From Rhodovulum sulfidophilum (GTDB taxonomy: Bacteria; Pseudomonadota; Alphaproteobacteria; Rhodobacterales; Rhodobacteraceae): a DNA stretch of 64,000 nt. The stretch covers positions 62,001 to 126,000 of the forward strand of contig QFPW01000012.1 of NCBI GenBank assembly GCA_003241785.1, in the 5' to 3' direction. Below the pieces are notes generated by a model. That model searched no databases. It was not told the origin of the DNA and saw only the letters and a program-made list of their open reading frames with translations. Of this stretch, positions 37,934 to 46,313 are shown one piece after another (the stretch's first letter is position 1; each line of letters opens with the position of its first letter). The position numbers and the translations under genes are program-made.

Positions 37934-37965
37934 GCGCCGCGGTGAAATGGAGGGGACCGGCCGGG

Positions 37966-39120
37966 TCACGACGCGGCCCGGAGGTTGCCGCCGTGGCTGC
38001 CGCCCGCGAAGATGCGCTTCTCGCCGAAGGCCTCGAAGCCGTCGGTCTTGGCGCCGCCGATGCCGAGCGCCGGGAACAGGAGCTCGGCCACGCGGTAGCT
38101 CTCCTCGAGATGCGGATAGCCCGAGCCGATCACCGTATCGATGCCGGCCGCCTGGTATTCGCGCAGCCGCGCGGCGACGGTCTCGGGCGAGCCGACGAGC
38201 GCGGTGCCGGCGCCGGCGCGCACGAGGCCGATGCCCGCCCAGAGGTTCGGGCTCACCTCGAGCTTGTCCCGCCGGCCCTGGTGCAGCGCGAACATCCGCT
38301 TCTGGCCGACGCTGTCGGAGGCGCGGTTGAACCGCTCGGCGGCGGCGGCGATCACGTCGTCGGACAGTTTCGAGATGAGCTTGTCGGCCGCCGCCCAGGC
38401 CTCCTCGTCGGTCTCGCGCACGATGAAGTGCAGGCGGATGCCGAAGGTGACCTCGCGGCCCTGCGCGGCGGCGGCGGCGCGGACCTGCGCGATCTTCTCC
38501 GCGACCTGCGCCGGGGGCTCGCCCCAGGTCAGGTACTTGTCGACGCGGTTGGCGGCGAAGTCGATGCCGGCCCCGGAGGAGCCGCCGAAGAACAGCGGCG
38601 GACGCGGAGCCTGGACGGGGGGGAAGCCCAGCCGCGCGCCGATCGCCTTGATGTACTTGCCTTCGAGCGTGGATTCGCCCTTGGCCAGCAGCTCCTCGAA
38701 CACCGTGAAGAATTCCTCGGCGTGGTCGTAGCGCTCGTCATGCGGCAGGAAGACCCCGTCGCCGGCGAGCTCGGCCGGATCGCCGCCCACCACCACGTTG
38801 AGAAGCAGCCGCCCGTTCGACACCCGGTCGAGCGTCGAGGCGAGCCGCGCGTAATAGGCGGGCGAGGCCACGCCCGGCCGGACCGCGACGAGGAACTTGA
38901 GCCGCTCGGTCACCGGCGCGAGCGCGCCCGCCATCACGAAGCTCTCCTCGCAGCCGACCCCGGTCGGGAGCAGCACGCCGGAATAGCCGAGCCGGTCGAC
39001 CGCCACCGCGATCTCGCGCAGGTAAGGGTAGTCGGGCGCGCGCGAGAGGTCGGAGGCGCCGAGATAGGTCCCGTCGCCGGAGGTCGGGATGAACCAGAAG
39101 AAATCGATCGGGTTGGTCAT
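37966..39120 (-). CDS. ssuD: FMNH2-dependent alkanesulfonate monooxygenase (copy 2)
   Basis: 384 aa. [27 protein letters not shown] (active-site Cys kept), [15 protein letters not shown] and [12 protein letters not shown] show it is a full SsuD homologue with all key residues. It is clearly diverged from copy 1, for example TGVGCEESF against TGRSCDDSW beside the active-site Cys, which suggests a different sulfonate chain or head group. It lies 23 bp after the second ssuA copy. Confidence 0.92.
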   Translation of the reverse strand: MTNPIDFFWFIPTSGDGTYLGASDLSRAPDYPYLREIAVAVDRLGYSGVLLPTGVGCEESFVMAGALAPVTERLKFLVAVRPGVASPAYYARLASTLDRVSNGRLLLNVVVGGDPAELAGDGVFLPHDERYDHAEEFFTVFEELLAKGESTLEGKYIKAIGARLGFPPVQAPRPPLFFGGSSGAGIDFAANRVDKYLTWGEPPAQVAEKIAQVRAAAAAQGREVTFGIRLHFIVRETDEEAWAAADKLISKLSDDVIAAAAERFNRASDSVGQKRMFALHQGRRDKLEVSPNLWAGIGLVRAGAGTALVGSPETVAARLREYQAAGIDTVIGSGYPHLEESYRVAELLFPALGIGGAKTDGFEAFGEKRIFAGGSHGGNLRAAS

Positions 39121-39143
39121 CGGGAAATCCTTGTGCTCGCGGA

Positions 39144-40100
39144 TCAGGCGCGCGGCCGCGGCCAGACCGCGTCCGAGACGGTGATCGCGGTCGGAATGAG
39201 GCCGAGCTTGAAGAACCGGTCCGCCGTCTCCTGCTGGTGCGCGACGATCTCGGGGGTGATCTCGAAGATGCCGAACGTGGCGCGGTCGGCGGCGAGCGTC
39301 TGCGCGTCGATCGGCACGCCGGTCACCTCCGCCACGGCCGCGGCGACCTCGGGGCGGTGCGCGTCGGCCCAGACCGCCGCCTCGCCGAGCCCCGCGAGCA
39401 CCTTCAGCACCGCCGAGGGATGCTCGGCCACGAAGGTCTTGTTGCCGAGGAAATAGGTGTTCACGTTCAGCACGTCGCTCGACCGCGCGAGCACGCGCGG
39501 CGCGTAGCGGGTCTCGGCGATCGCGAGGAACGGATCCCAGACCGCCCAGGCGTCGACCTTGTCCGCCGCGAAGGCCGCGGCGCCGTCGGCCGGCGCGAGA
39601 TAGGTCGGCGTGATCTCGTCATAGCCGACGCCCGCCTTCTCGAGCGCCGCGACGAGCAGGTTGTGCGCGCTCGTCCCCTTGCCGACGGCGACCGTCTTGC
39701 CCCTGAGGTCGGCCAGCGTCTCGATCCCGCCGTCGGCCTTGACGATGATCGCCTCGCCCGCGCCGTTGCCGGGCAGCGCCGCGACATAGGAGATCGCCGC
39801 GCCCGAGGCCTGGCCGAAGATCGGCGGCGCGTCGCCGGTCCAGCCGAGGTCGACCGCGCCGACGTTCAGCGCCTCGACCAGCGGCGGCCCGGCGGTGAAC
39901 TCGACCCATTTCACCGAGACGTCCGGCCCCAGCGCCGCCTCGATCGTGCCCTCACGGCGGGCGACCACCGGCAGGTTGGTCTTCTGATAGCCGATCTTGA
40001 CCTCGGTCACCGCCTCCTCGGCGAAGGCCCGGCCCCCGAGCGCGAGCACGGTTCCGACCCCGGCGAGCGCGCCCCCGAAGGCCCTGCGCGTGATGTTCAT
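39144..40100 (-). CDS. ssuA: Sulfonate ABC transporter substrate-binding protein (copy 2)
   Basis: 318 aa, start at 40100 (AAGGGG ahead). The signal peptide contains TRRAFGG near its start, a twin-arginine-like motif, with cleavage near [45 protein letters not shown] and [11 protein letters not shown] are SsuA features. Paired with ssuD copy 2; the two receptors share the single SsuBC core and probably widen the range of sulfonates taken up. Confidence 0.91.
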   Translation of the reverse strand: MNITRRAFGGALAGVGTVLALGGRAFAEEAVTEVKIGYQKTNLPVVARREGTIEAALGPDVSVKWVEFTAGPPLVEALNVGAVDLGWTGDAPPIFGQASGAAISYVAALPGNGAGEAIIVKADGGIETLADLRGKTVAVGKGTSAHNLLVAALEKAGVGYDEITPTYLAPADGAAAFAADKVDAWAVWDPFLAIAETRYAPRVLARSSDVLNVNTYFLGNKTFVAEHPSAVLKVLAGLGEAAVWADAHRPEVAAAVAEVTGVPIDAQTLAADRATFGIFEITPEIVAHQQETADRFFKLGLIPTAITVSDAVWPRPRA

Positions 40101-40138
40101 CCTGTCTACCCCTTGTTGTCCCAACGCCCCCGCCGCCC

Positions 40139-41623
40139 TCAGCGCGTCCGCGGGCCGAGCCAGGCGCCGCCGCGCCGCGGCTTGGCCACCTCGCTGACCG
40201 CCTCGGCCGGTGGCGTCATCCGGGCCGTGAGCCGCCCCGCGATGAGGGCCGCCAGTCGTTCCGCGTGCCGGACCACCTCCGGCACGCCCATCAGTTCACC
40301 GACGTCGCCGCGGGCGAGCGGGCCGGCCACGAAGAGCGTCTCCGAGGCCGTACCGTCCCGGGCGACGGTCCTACAGCCCCCTGTGACCATGAGCCCGAGC
40401 CCGAGCGGGTCCTCCCGCAGGAGCCCCTCCTCGGCGAGCGCGCGAAAGGCGGGATTGCTGCGCAGGATCTCCGAATGGTCGGGGCCGGTCGTGACGACGA
40501 CGGTGTCGAACCGCTCCGAACGGATCCCGGCCTCGCCGCGCGGGCGATAGCGCACCGTGATCCCCTCGGCGTCCTCGCTGGCGTCGACCAGCCGCGCCGC
40601 GAGCACCTCGAGCCGGCCGGCCGCGATCGCCGCCTCCACCACCGCCTCGACCTGGGGCGCGATCCGGAAGCGGTGCACGTCCCAGAACCGGCGCAGGTGC
40701 CGGACCAGCCGGCGCCGCTCGCGCGGCTCGAGCGCGGCCCAGATCGCGTCGCCCTGCTCGCGCACCTTGTCGAGCGCGGCGTGCCAGTCCTGGCCGCGCG
40801 CCGCGTCCGCCGCGACCGCCGCGCGGACCCGGCGCAGCACGGCGACCGCCGTGCGCTCCGGCGCCTTCGCGAAATCCGCCGTCGTGCCGCGCGTGACCAC
40901 GCCGTGGCCGCGCGAGCGCAGCCCGTGGCGCGAGAGCGCCGTCGCCCGGCCGCGGAAGCCGCGCCGGTGAAGGCTCGCCATCACGTCGGCCGAGGTGAGG
41001 CCGGTGCCGACGATCAGCACCCGCTCGCCGAGGCCGATCGCCCCGATCCGGGCGTTGTCGTAGGGATCGGCGATCAGCCGGCGCGAGCCCGAGAGGCCGC
41101 GCAGCGCCCAGGGGACCGCCGGCGCCGGATGCGTCATCGCGAGCACGACGAGATCAGCGTCGAGCGCGCTCCCGTCATTGAGCTCGACGCGGTACCCCTC
41201 CCCGGCCCGGGTCACCGAGACCGCGGCGGCGCGCAGGTGCCGCACCGCGCCGGAGGCGACCAGGGGTGCCAGCTGCGCCGAGACGTACTGGCCGAAGATC
41301 CGCCGCTCGGGGAAATAGTCGCCGCGCAGCGTCAGCGTGCCGGGCGACATCTCGATCCGTTCGGTCCGGAGCCAGTCGGCGAAATGGCCGATGTCGTCGC
41401 CGATCAGCGACATCTTCGTCGCGGGCACGTTGATCCGGTGCGACGGCTCCTCGGTCGCATAGGCGAGGCCCTTGCCCAGAGTCGCGCGGGGCTCGACCAC
41501 CACGATCCGCGCCTCTCCGGCCGGAAGCGCGCGCGCGAGATGAAAGGCGGTCGCCGCGCCCGAGACGCCGCCTCCGAGAATGGCGACCACCGGGCGGTGG
41601 GCTGCTGGGGGCTCGGTCTTCAT
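40139..41623 (-). CDS. FAD/NAD(P)-binding protein, YdhS-like
   Basis: 494 aa. The N-terminal dinucleotide motif VAILGGGVSGAATAFHLARA is followed by GKGLAYATEEPSHRINVPA, typical of the FAD-NAD(P)-binding family that includes YdhS. VLIVGTGLTSADVM forms a second nucleotide-binding site and VVVTTGPDHSEILRSNPAF lies further on. The gene leads the sulfonate operon, 38 bp upstream of ssuA copy 2. It might supply reduced flavin or process the sulfonate-derived product, but the family has no settled function and it is not a recognised SsuE. Confidence 0.82.
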   Translation of the reverse strand: MKTEPPAAHRPVVAILGGGVSGAATAFHLARALPAGEARIVVVEPRATLGKGLAYATEEPSHRINVPATKMSLIGDDIGHFADWLRTERIEMSPGTLTLRGDYFPERRIFGQYVSAQLAPLVASGAVRHLRAAAVSVTRAGEGYRVELNDGSALDADLVVLAMTHPAPAVPWALRGLSGSRRLIADPYDNARIGAIGLGERVLIVGTGLTSADVMASLHRRGFRGRATALSRHGLRSRGHGVVTRGTTADFAKAPERTAVAVLRRVRAAVAADAARGQDWHAALDKVREQGDAIWAALEPRERRRLVRHLRRFWDVHRFRIAPQVEAVVEAAIAAGRLEVLAARLVDASEDAEGITVRYRPRGEAGIRSERFDTVVVTTGPDHSEILRSNPAFRALAEEGLLREDPLGLGLMVTGGCRTVARDGTASETLFVAGPLARGDVGELMGVPEVVRHAERLAALIAGRLTARMTPPAEAVSEVAKPRRGGAWLGPRTR

Positions 41624-41797
41624 GGCTCAGGTACTCCACATGGCGACGACGGGCGGTGGGAGGGCCCCGGCCCGGGACCCGGCGCCCCGGCGCGCGGCGC
41701 CAGCGGATCCCCGCAGCTTCGCAGCGCCCTTGGCCCGGCCGATCCCACGCACGACCATCCCACCTCCGAATCACGACTAACATGGTAGACATTACTG

Positions 41798-41825
41798 ATT
41801 ATAAAGGACCCCGCAACCCTGTCGG
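41798..41825 (-). promoter_or_regulatory. Probable promoter of the sulfonate operon
   Basis: Minus-strand -35 CCGACA (41820-41825), 16-bp spacer and perfect -10 TATAAT (41798-41803), about 175 bp upstream of the FAD protein gene, inside an AT-rich island. An adjacent CATGTTAG (minus strand, near 41776-41784) recalls the glcD operator right arm, but the rest does not match. Confidence 0.5.
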
Positions 41826-42066
41826 CCAAGCCCTTGTCGAATCGGCCGAATCTCGCGTCCCGCCCCCTGAGCGCTGATTCGCGGCCGCGCGGTGTCGCGC
41901 GCGCCGACGATCCGCCGCCGACCATGACGGACGGACCGCCGACATCGGCGGTCCGGCGCCCCCGCGCCCGGACAGGACGCTTTTCGCCCCGGGACGGCGA
42001 AATACGCCGGGGCCTCGGCCGGAGCACTCGGGCGCGTCGCGGCGGGCCGCGCCCGGCCAAAGGCGA
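41826..42066. other. Intergenic region without recognised genes
   Basis: The 519-bp gap between the sulfonate operon and parB holds the promoter at 41798-41825, the terminator at 42067-42101 and otherwise GC-rich sequence. Short open frames here lack ribosome-binding sites and protein-like composition. Nothing else was recognised. Confidence 0.5.
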
Positions 42067-42101
42067 ACCGGCCCGCGAGAGATGCTCTCTCGCGGGCCGG
42101 T
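42067..42101 (-). terminator. Terminator hairpin downstream of parB
   Basis: A 15-bp perfect stem (ACCGGCCCGCGAGAG and its complement) with a 5-nt loop lies 42 bp beyond the parB stop. It is the strongest hairpin noted in the window and probably ends the parA-parB transcript; only a short CTTT follows on the minus strand. Confidence 0.7.
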
Positions 42102-42142
42102 CATGAAAATTATCTGGTCTCAGTCGGTTACGCTGTGACGCC

Positions 42143-43309
42143 TCAGCCGAGCTGATCGAGCATGCGCCGCACCGCCTCCTCGATCCGGCGCCGGTCGATC
42201 GTGGTGAAATCGATCGGCAGCCGGATCTCGAGCCGGCCGTTGGCGGCGGTGCATTTCGCCGGCCCCTGGGCGCGGGCCACGTCGAACGTCACCTTCGCCT
42301 TGCGGGTCGCGGCCCGCGCGCGCGGCGCCGTTTCCTTCCCCGCGGGGAAGGTCTCCTCGCCCTCCCCGGCCCCGGCCCAGCGGCGCAGCACCTCGAGCTC
42401 GTCCTGGATGGTGCGGCTGTCCCAGTCGGCCAGATCATCCCTGATCCCCGCGATCACGCCCGGCTCCTCGTCGAGCCGCTTGCGCAGCGCGAGGCCGAGG
42501 TTGCGGGGGATCTCGCGCGGGTAGAGCAGGGTCTCGCCCAGACGATCGATTACCGAGACGAAGGCGCGGATGTAGCTGCGCTTCTGGTAGCCCGCGCTCT
42601 TGAACAGGATCGCCACCGCCTTGTCCGGGTCCTCGCAATCGGTCTCCGGGTCCTTGGCATAGTCGCGCGCCAGCGCCGCCATCTCGGCGAAGGAGACATC
42701 CTTGCGCACCAGATTTTCGTCGACCATCCGGCGATAGAGCGCCTCCAGCCCGCCGGCGTCGGTCATCAGCCCCGCCGGGATCACCGCGTAGCGCGGATCC
42801 CTGGTCTCGGCGAAGAGCGCGCGGAAGGCGGTCAGCCGCCGCAGACCCTGCACCAGCTCGTAGCGCCCCTGCCCCGCCGGCTCGACCCGGATCGGGTTCG
42901 AGAGACCGATCTCGCGGATCGAGGCCTTCAGCTCCTCGAGCTCCATGTCGTCGCCCGGCAGCCGGTCGCGCACCAGCTTGCTCGTGTCGATCGCGTCGAG
43001 CGGCAGCTGGTCGACGATCAGCCCGAGATCGCGCAGCCGGACGAACTCGCCGGCCAGCGCGTCGTTCTCGGTCCGGATCGCCGCCTCGGCCTCGGCGCGC
43101 GCGCGCAGCGCCTCGGCGTTCTCCTTCACCGCCATCGCCATCGGGCCGCGGCGATCGCGCGGCGCCGCCGACTTGGTCTCCAGTCCCGATCCCGGCGTCG
43201 CCGCGACCTTCCCCGCGGGGAAGGTCTGTCGCGGCGGCTCCGGCGGGGCGGGCACCGCCCCCGCCGGCTCCTCCGGCATGTCGAGGTCGAAGATGCGCCG
43301 CTTCTTCAT
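42143..43309 (-). CDS. parB: ParB-family plasmid partition protein
   Basis: 388 aa. A ParB/Spo0J nuclease-like domain spans about residues 95-190 (LPLDAIDTSKLVRDRLPGDD, then IREIGLSNPIRV and YELVQGLRRLTAF), followed by a helix-turn-helix and dimer region. The start overlaps the parA stop by 4 bp (ATGA). It would bind centromere sites and work with ParA in segregation of the replicon. Unusually, two palindromic DNA sites lie inside the gene and encode TFPAGK at about residues 29-34 and 319-325, both in low-complexity linkers outside the conserved domain, so the DNA sequence rather than the peptide may be what is selected. Confidence 0.9.
   Translation of the reverse strand: MKKRRIFDLDMPEEPAGAVPAPPEPPRQTFPAGKVAATPGSGLETKSAAPRDRRGPMAMAVKENAEALRARAEAEAAIRTENDALAGEFVRLRDLGLIVDQLPLDAIDTSKLVRDRLPGDDMELEELKASIREIGLSNPIRVEPAGQGRYELVQGLRRLTAFRALFAETRDPRYAVIPAGLMTDAGGLEALYRRMVDENLVRKDVSFAEMAALARDYAKDPETDCEDPDKAVAILFKSAGYQKRSYIRAFVSVIDRLGETLLYPREIPRNLGLALRKRLDEEPGVIAGIRDDLADWDSRTIQDELEVLRRWAGAGEGEETFPAGKETAPRARAATRKAKVTFDVARAQGPAKCTAANGRLEIRLPIDFTTIDRRRIEEAVRRMLDQLG
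42334..42351. repeat. Candidate centromere palindrome, site A (in parB)
   Basis: The perfect 18-bp palindrome CCTTCCCCGCGGGGAAGG inside the 3' part of parB. Same core as sites B and C. Confidence 0.7.
43205..43226. repeat. Candidate centromere palindrome, site B (in parB)
   Basis: The 18-bp core CCTTCCCCGCGGGGAAGG is extended here to a perfect 22-bp palindrome (GA before, TC after) in the 5' part of parB. Confidence 0.7.
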
Positions 43310-44613
43310 GCCCGGGCCTCCACCTTGTCCCAGGCCGCGACGCAGACCTGCTTGAACTCCGCGTAGGCGGTGTCAAAGCTGCCCCGGGCCCTTCGCCAGG
43401 TCTCGCGCGTCATGTCGCGATAGTCGATCTCGTAGACCGAGCACAGGAACCGGCCCGACTGTTCCACCGCCCGCGTCATCTCGATCGGGCTCTCCGCCAC
43501 CCGCTCGCCGAACACCCGCCGGAACGCCTCGAGCATCGCGCGGTGCAGATCGTTCGCGGGCTCGTAGCGGGTGAGCAGGAACTTCACGTCGGCGAAGGCC
43601 TTCGGCAGCGCGACCTTCCCCGCGGGGAAGGTTTCCCCGAAGCCCGCCGAGAGATCCTCGAGCGCCTCGGCGAGCTGGCCGATGAAGCTGGTGGTGGAGT
43701 CGTATTCCCAGTAGCCGGGACCGGACGGGATATAGAGCACGTCGGCGGCGAAGACCGCGTTCATCGACTGATAGCCGATCGCCGGCGGGCAGTCGAAGAT
43801 GATGAGGTCGTAGGCGTCGTCCGGCAGCCCGTCGAGATAGCGCGAGACGGCGGCGAAGAACGACCATTCCGGGTTCAGGTGCCGGTACTGCGCCGAGGCG
43901 AATTCGACGAAGGCCGCGTTGGCGCAGGAGGGGATGATGTCGATGGTCGACCAGGCGGTCTGCTTCAGGAAGTCGTTGATCCGGAGCTCGGCCAGGCCGA
44001 GGTCGCGGATCGACGCCGGCAGCCGGCGCTGGGGCAGGGCGGCGCCGCTCGCCGCCCCCTTGGGCGCCGCGTTCATCCGGTCGGTCTCGTTGATCAGGTC
44101 GCGCGCCAGGATCCCCCAGACGGTGTGCTCCTCGCTCACATCCGTCAGCCCCATCGAATGGCTCAGCGTCGCCTGCGGATCGAAGTCGACCACCAGCACC
44201 CGGTAGCCGTCGAGCGCGGCGGCATGGGCGAAATGCAGCGCCACGGTCGACTTGCCCGCGCCGCCCTTGAAGTTGGCGATCGCCGCGCGGAGCGCGCGCT
44301 TGCCCTTGGGCCGGGGGGGCATCAGGCTCTGGCGGTTGATCTTCATCCGCCGGCGCAGGTCGTTGATCTCGTCGAGCGAGAACCAGCGCTGGCGCCCGTC
44401 CTCCTCGACCTCGCCGGCGGGCAGGGCCGGGTCGGCGGCGAGGCGGCCGCGGAAGGTGGACTGGTTCACCTTGAACACCAGCTCCGACACCTCCCAGCTC
44501 GAGAACCGGCGCAGCGTCTTCTCGAGCTCCGGGCTGAAGGTCTGGCGCCGGATCCAGCTCTGCATCTTCAGAGATTGCGCCTGAAGCGCGGCCAGGTCGC
44601 CATGCGTGTACAT
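43306..44613 (-). CDS. parA: ParA-family plasmid partition ATPase
   Basis: 435 aa, start at 44613 behind GAGAGGCAGCGGA. An N-terminal helix-turn-helix-like region (about 36-95) precedes the deviant Walker A FKGGAGKSTVALH (KGGAGKST at 116-123), then VLVVDFDPQATLSHSMG and LIIFDCPPAIGYQSMNA. This long form with a DNA-binding N-terminus is usual for type Ia plasmid ParA/RepA proteins, which also repress their own promoter. A third copy of the palindrome encodes TFPAGK near residues 327-333. Divergent from the initiator gene at 45028. Confidence 0.92.
   Translation of the reverse strand: MYTHGDLAALQAQSLKMQSWIRRQTFSPELEKTLRRFSSWEVSELVFKVNQSTFRGRLAADPALPAGEVEEDGRQRWFSLDEINDLRRRMKINRQSLMPPRPKGKRALRAAIANFKGGAGKSTVALHFAHAAALDGYRVLVVDFDPQATLSHSMGLTDVSEEHTVWGILARDLINETDRMNAAPKGAASGAALPQRRLPASIRDLGLAELRINDFLKQTAWSTIDIIPSCANAAFVEFASAQYRHLNPEWSFFAAVSRYLDGLPDDAYDLIIFDCPPAIGYQSMNAVFAADVLYIPSGPGYWEYDSTTSFIGQLAEALEDLSAGFGETFPAGKVALPKAFADVKFLLTRYEPANDLHRAMLEAFRRVFGERVAESPIEMTRAVEQSGRFLCSVYEIDYRDMTRETWRRARGSFDTAYAEFKQVCVAAWDKVEARA
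43613..43632. repeat. Candidate centromere palindrome, site C (in parA)
   Basis: A perfect 20-bp palindrome with the 18-bp core CCTTCCCCGCGGGGAAGG, flanked by A and T, inside parA. Sites A, B and C lie in the same codon phase. Confidence 0.7.
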
Positions 44614-44636
44614 TCCGCTGCCTCTCGCTTTCGCGG

Positions 44637-44672
44637 ACGTTGATCTCCGCTGAATCCAGAAATACGTTGATC
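44637..44672 (-). repeat. Two GATCAACGT direct repeats in parA promoter region
   Basis: GATCAACGT (minus strand) at 44637-44645 and 44664-44672, 27 bp apart, lying between and around the parA -10 element and its ribosome-binding site. They are possible operators for autoregulation by the N-terminal domain of ParA. Confidence 0.45.
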
Positions 44673-44687
44673 CCGGAAAGAGCGCAA
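44659..44687 (-). promoter_or_regulatory. Probable parA promoter
   Basis: Minus-strand -35 TTGCGC (44682-44687), 17-bp spacer and -10 TATTTC (44659-44664), 45 bp upstream of the parA start. One of the GATCAACGT repeats lies in the spacer. Confidence 0.4.
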
Positions 44688-44758
44688 AGCAAAATACAGC
44701 CGTGTCCGGTTGTTCGAGCCGAGCCGATTCGCGCCCGGTTCGCCCCGCGGTGGCCGCC

Positions 44759-44844
44759 GATAAGGGGACATATCCGGCGCCGTCCCCGCGAATAGGGGGA
44801 CAAACCGGCCCGATAGGGGGTCGCATACGCTGTCCCCCTATACC
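44759..44844. repeat. Iterons of the plasmid replication origin
   Basis: Copies of ATAGGGGGACA-type repeats: GATAAGGGGACATATCCGG (44759-44777), AATAGGGGGACAAACCGG (44791-44808), a partial copy GATAGGGGGTCGCATACG (44812-44829) and an inverted copy TGTCCCCCTATACC (44831-44844). The three direct units start 32 and 21 bp apart, close to three and two helical turns. They lie just upstream of the initiator promoter in the parA/initiator divergent region, where a replication origin is expected. Confidence 0.65.
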
Positions 44845-44904
44845 AGGAAACCTGATTCATTCCCCTCCAAAGGGTCCCCCGCACGGCGTGGCCGGTGGTC
44901 CTGC

Positions 44905-44933
44905 TTGACAGAATCGCGGATCTGGACGCTAAT
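44905..44933 (+). promoter_or_regulatory. Promoter of the replication initiator gene
   Basis: Perfect -35 TTGACA (44905-44910), 17-bp spacer and -10 GCTAAT (44928-44933), about 95 bp before the initiator start codon, leaving a leader of about 85 nt. The iterons lie 60-145 bp upstream. Confidence 0.65.
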
Positions 44934-45027
44934 TCTCCTCAGTCGAGGATCTGCGTTGAGATGGGCCCGGCGAGGACGAGCGGTGAAGCAGGACCGGGGC
45001 GAACCCGGCCGACGAAGAGGCGGTCGC

Positions 45028-45744
45028 ATGCGTGCGAAGAGACTGGTCGGTCCCGAGGCCCCCAGCCAGAAATATGACATCCTGACCGCCCTCGGCGGCT
45101 ACGGCCTCGCGGCCCCGTCGGGCACGCAGCGGCTGGTGCTGCGCTTCGTCACCCTGATCACCGCGCGGTACAACTGGCGCGAGGGATCGCTCAGCGTCGG
45201 CCAGCGCGAGATCGCCCGGCTCTGGTCGGTCGACGAGCGGACCGTGAAGCGCGAGATGGCGAAGCTCAGGGCGCTCGGCTGGCTCACCGTCGAGGCCGCC
45301 GCGCGGCGCGGCCGGGTCGCGACCTACGCGCTCGACCTCGACGCGATCCGCGCCAGCACCCGCGGCGCCTGGTCGCGCGTCGGCGGCGATTTCGAGGCGC
45401 GGATGGGCGCCCTGGCCCCCGAGCAGCGCGACGACACGGTGATCCCGTTCCCGGCCCGCGACGCCGTCCGGATTACGGAGGAGCCCGCGGCGCCGGAGGA
45501 GACGGAGGTCTGGACGCGGATCCGGCACAGGCTGCGCGCCGAGGATCCGGCGATCTTCGCCAACTGGTTCGAGGCGCTGCGCTGCGAGGGCGGGGCAGGG
45601 GAGGGGCTGACGCTGATCGCCCCGAGCGACTTTCACGCAAGCTACATCCGGACCCATTTCGCCGAACGGCTGATCCGCGCCGCGCGCGCGGCGGAGGGGC
45701 GGATCGTCGGGATCCGCGGCGCTCCGGAGGCGGACGACGCCTAG
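45028..45744 (+). CDS. DnaA-like plasmid replication initiator
   Basis: 238 aa, start at 45028 behind GAAGAGG. The N-terminal half (about 30-105) is a winged-helix-like DNA-binding region (LSVGQREIARLWSVDERTVK). The C-terminal part (161-219) is recognisable as the DnaA N-terminal domain: VWTRIRHRLR, then FANWFEAL, LTLIAPSDFHASYIRTHF. There is no AAA+ ATPase domain, so it is not a chromosomal DnaA. Next to parAB and iterons this is the DnaA-like replicon type known from Rhodobacterales plasmids. It presumably binds the upstream iterons and recruits helicase through the DnaA-N fold. Confidence 0.87.
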   Translation: MRAKRLVGPEAPSQKYDILTALGGYGLAAPSGTQRLVLRFVTLITARYNWREGSLSVGQREIARLWSVDERTVKREMAKLRALGWLTVEAAARRGRVATYALDLDAIRASTRGAWSRVGGDFEARMGALAPEQRDDTVIPFPARDAVRITEEPAAPEETEVWTRIRHRLRAEDPAIFANWFEALRCEGGAGEGLTLIAPSDFHASYIRTHFAERLIRAARAAEGRIVGIRGAPEADDA

Positions 45745-45839
45745 CCCGGAGCGGTGGCGGGATTACCGGACGTCATATGCCCGGGCGCCGAACGGCGGAT
45801 AGGGCGCTCCCTTCGCCCGGAAAGCGCCTCGCGGCGGGG

Positions 45840-46313
45840 TCAGGCGGTCGAGGCGAGGGGATAGACGGTGCGGGAGCGGACCTTCTCCATCGCGAAGCGC
45901 GAGGTGACGTTCTTCATCCGCACGGCGCCGGTCAGCCGGGTGTAAAAGGCGTCATAGCCCGCCATGTCGCCGACCACCACCCGCAGCAGGTAGTCGATGT
46001 CGCCGGCCATGCGGAACACCTCCATCACCTCGGGCATCGCGTCGACCGCCGAGAGAAAGCCGCCGCGCCAGTCGGCGCCATGGTCCGGCGCCTCGATCTC
46101 GACGAAGACCACGAGGCCGAGCCCGATCATCGCCGGATCGACGATGGCGACCCGGCCGGTGATCGCCCCGGCGTTGCGGAGCCGCTGGATCCGCTTCCAG
46201 CAGGGCGTCTGGCTGAGGCCGACCCGCTCGGCGATCCGCGCCAGCGACTGGTCGGCGTCGCGCATCAGCTCGCCCAGGATCTTCTGGTCGATCTGGTCGA
46301 GCTTGATCACCAC
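45840..46313 (-). CDS. Lrp/AsnC-family transcriptional regulator
   Basis: 157 aa, start GTG at 46313 behind GAGGGA; the frame is open further upstream, but that part is not family-like. The N-terminal helix-turn-helix is LARIAERVGLSQTPCWKRIQ and the C-terminal ligand-binding RAM domain includes VFRMAGDIDYLLRVVVGD. Divergent from the monooxygenase/Liv cluster that starts at 46559, so it is the likely amino-acid-responsive regulator of that cluster. The 245-bp gap contains TTTTTTGCA and TTGCAAAA elements about 70 bp apart that might be Lrp contacts. Confidence 0.9.
   Translation of the reverse strand: MVIKLDQIDQKILGELMRDADQSLARIAERVGLSQTPCWKRIQRLRNAGAITGRVAIVDPAMIGLGLVVFVEIEAPDHGADWRGGFLSAVDAMPEVMEVFRMAGDIDYLLRVVVGDMAGYDAFYTRLTGAVRMKNVTSRFAMEKVRSRTVYPLASTA

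Noticed and set aside
41776..41800. Fourth copy of the glcD/MFS operator near the sulfonate promoter
   Set aside because: Only CATGTTAG and TCTA line up, with a 2-bp gap; the left arm matches at 3 of 8 positions.
44614..45027. Classical DnaA boxes (TTATCCACA) in the origin region
   Set aside because: No match was found by eye; the repeats present are G-rich and of a different sequence.
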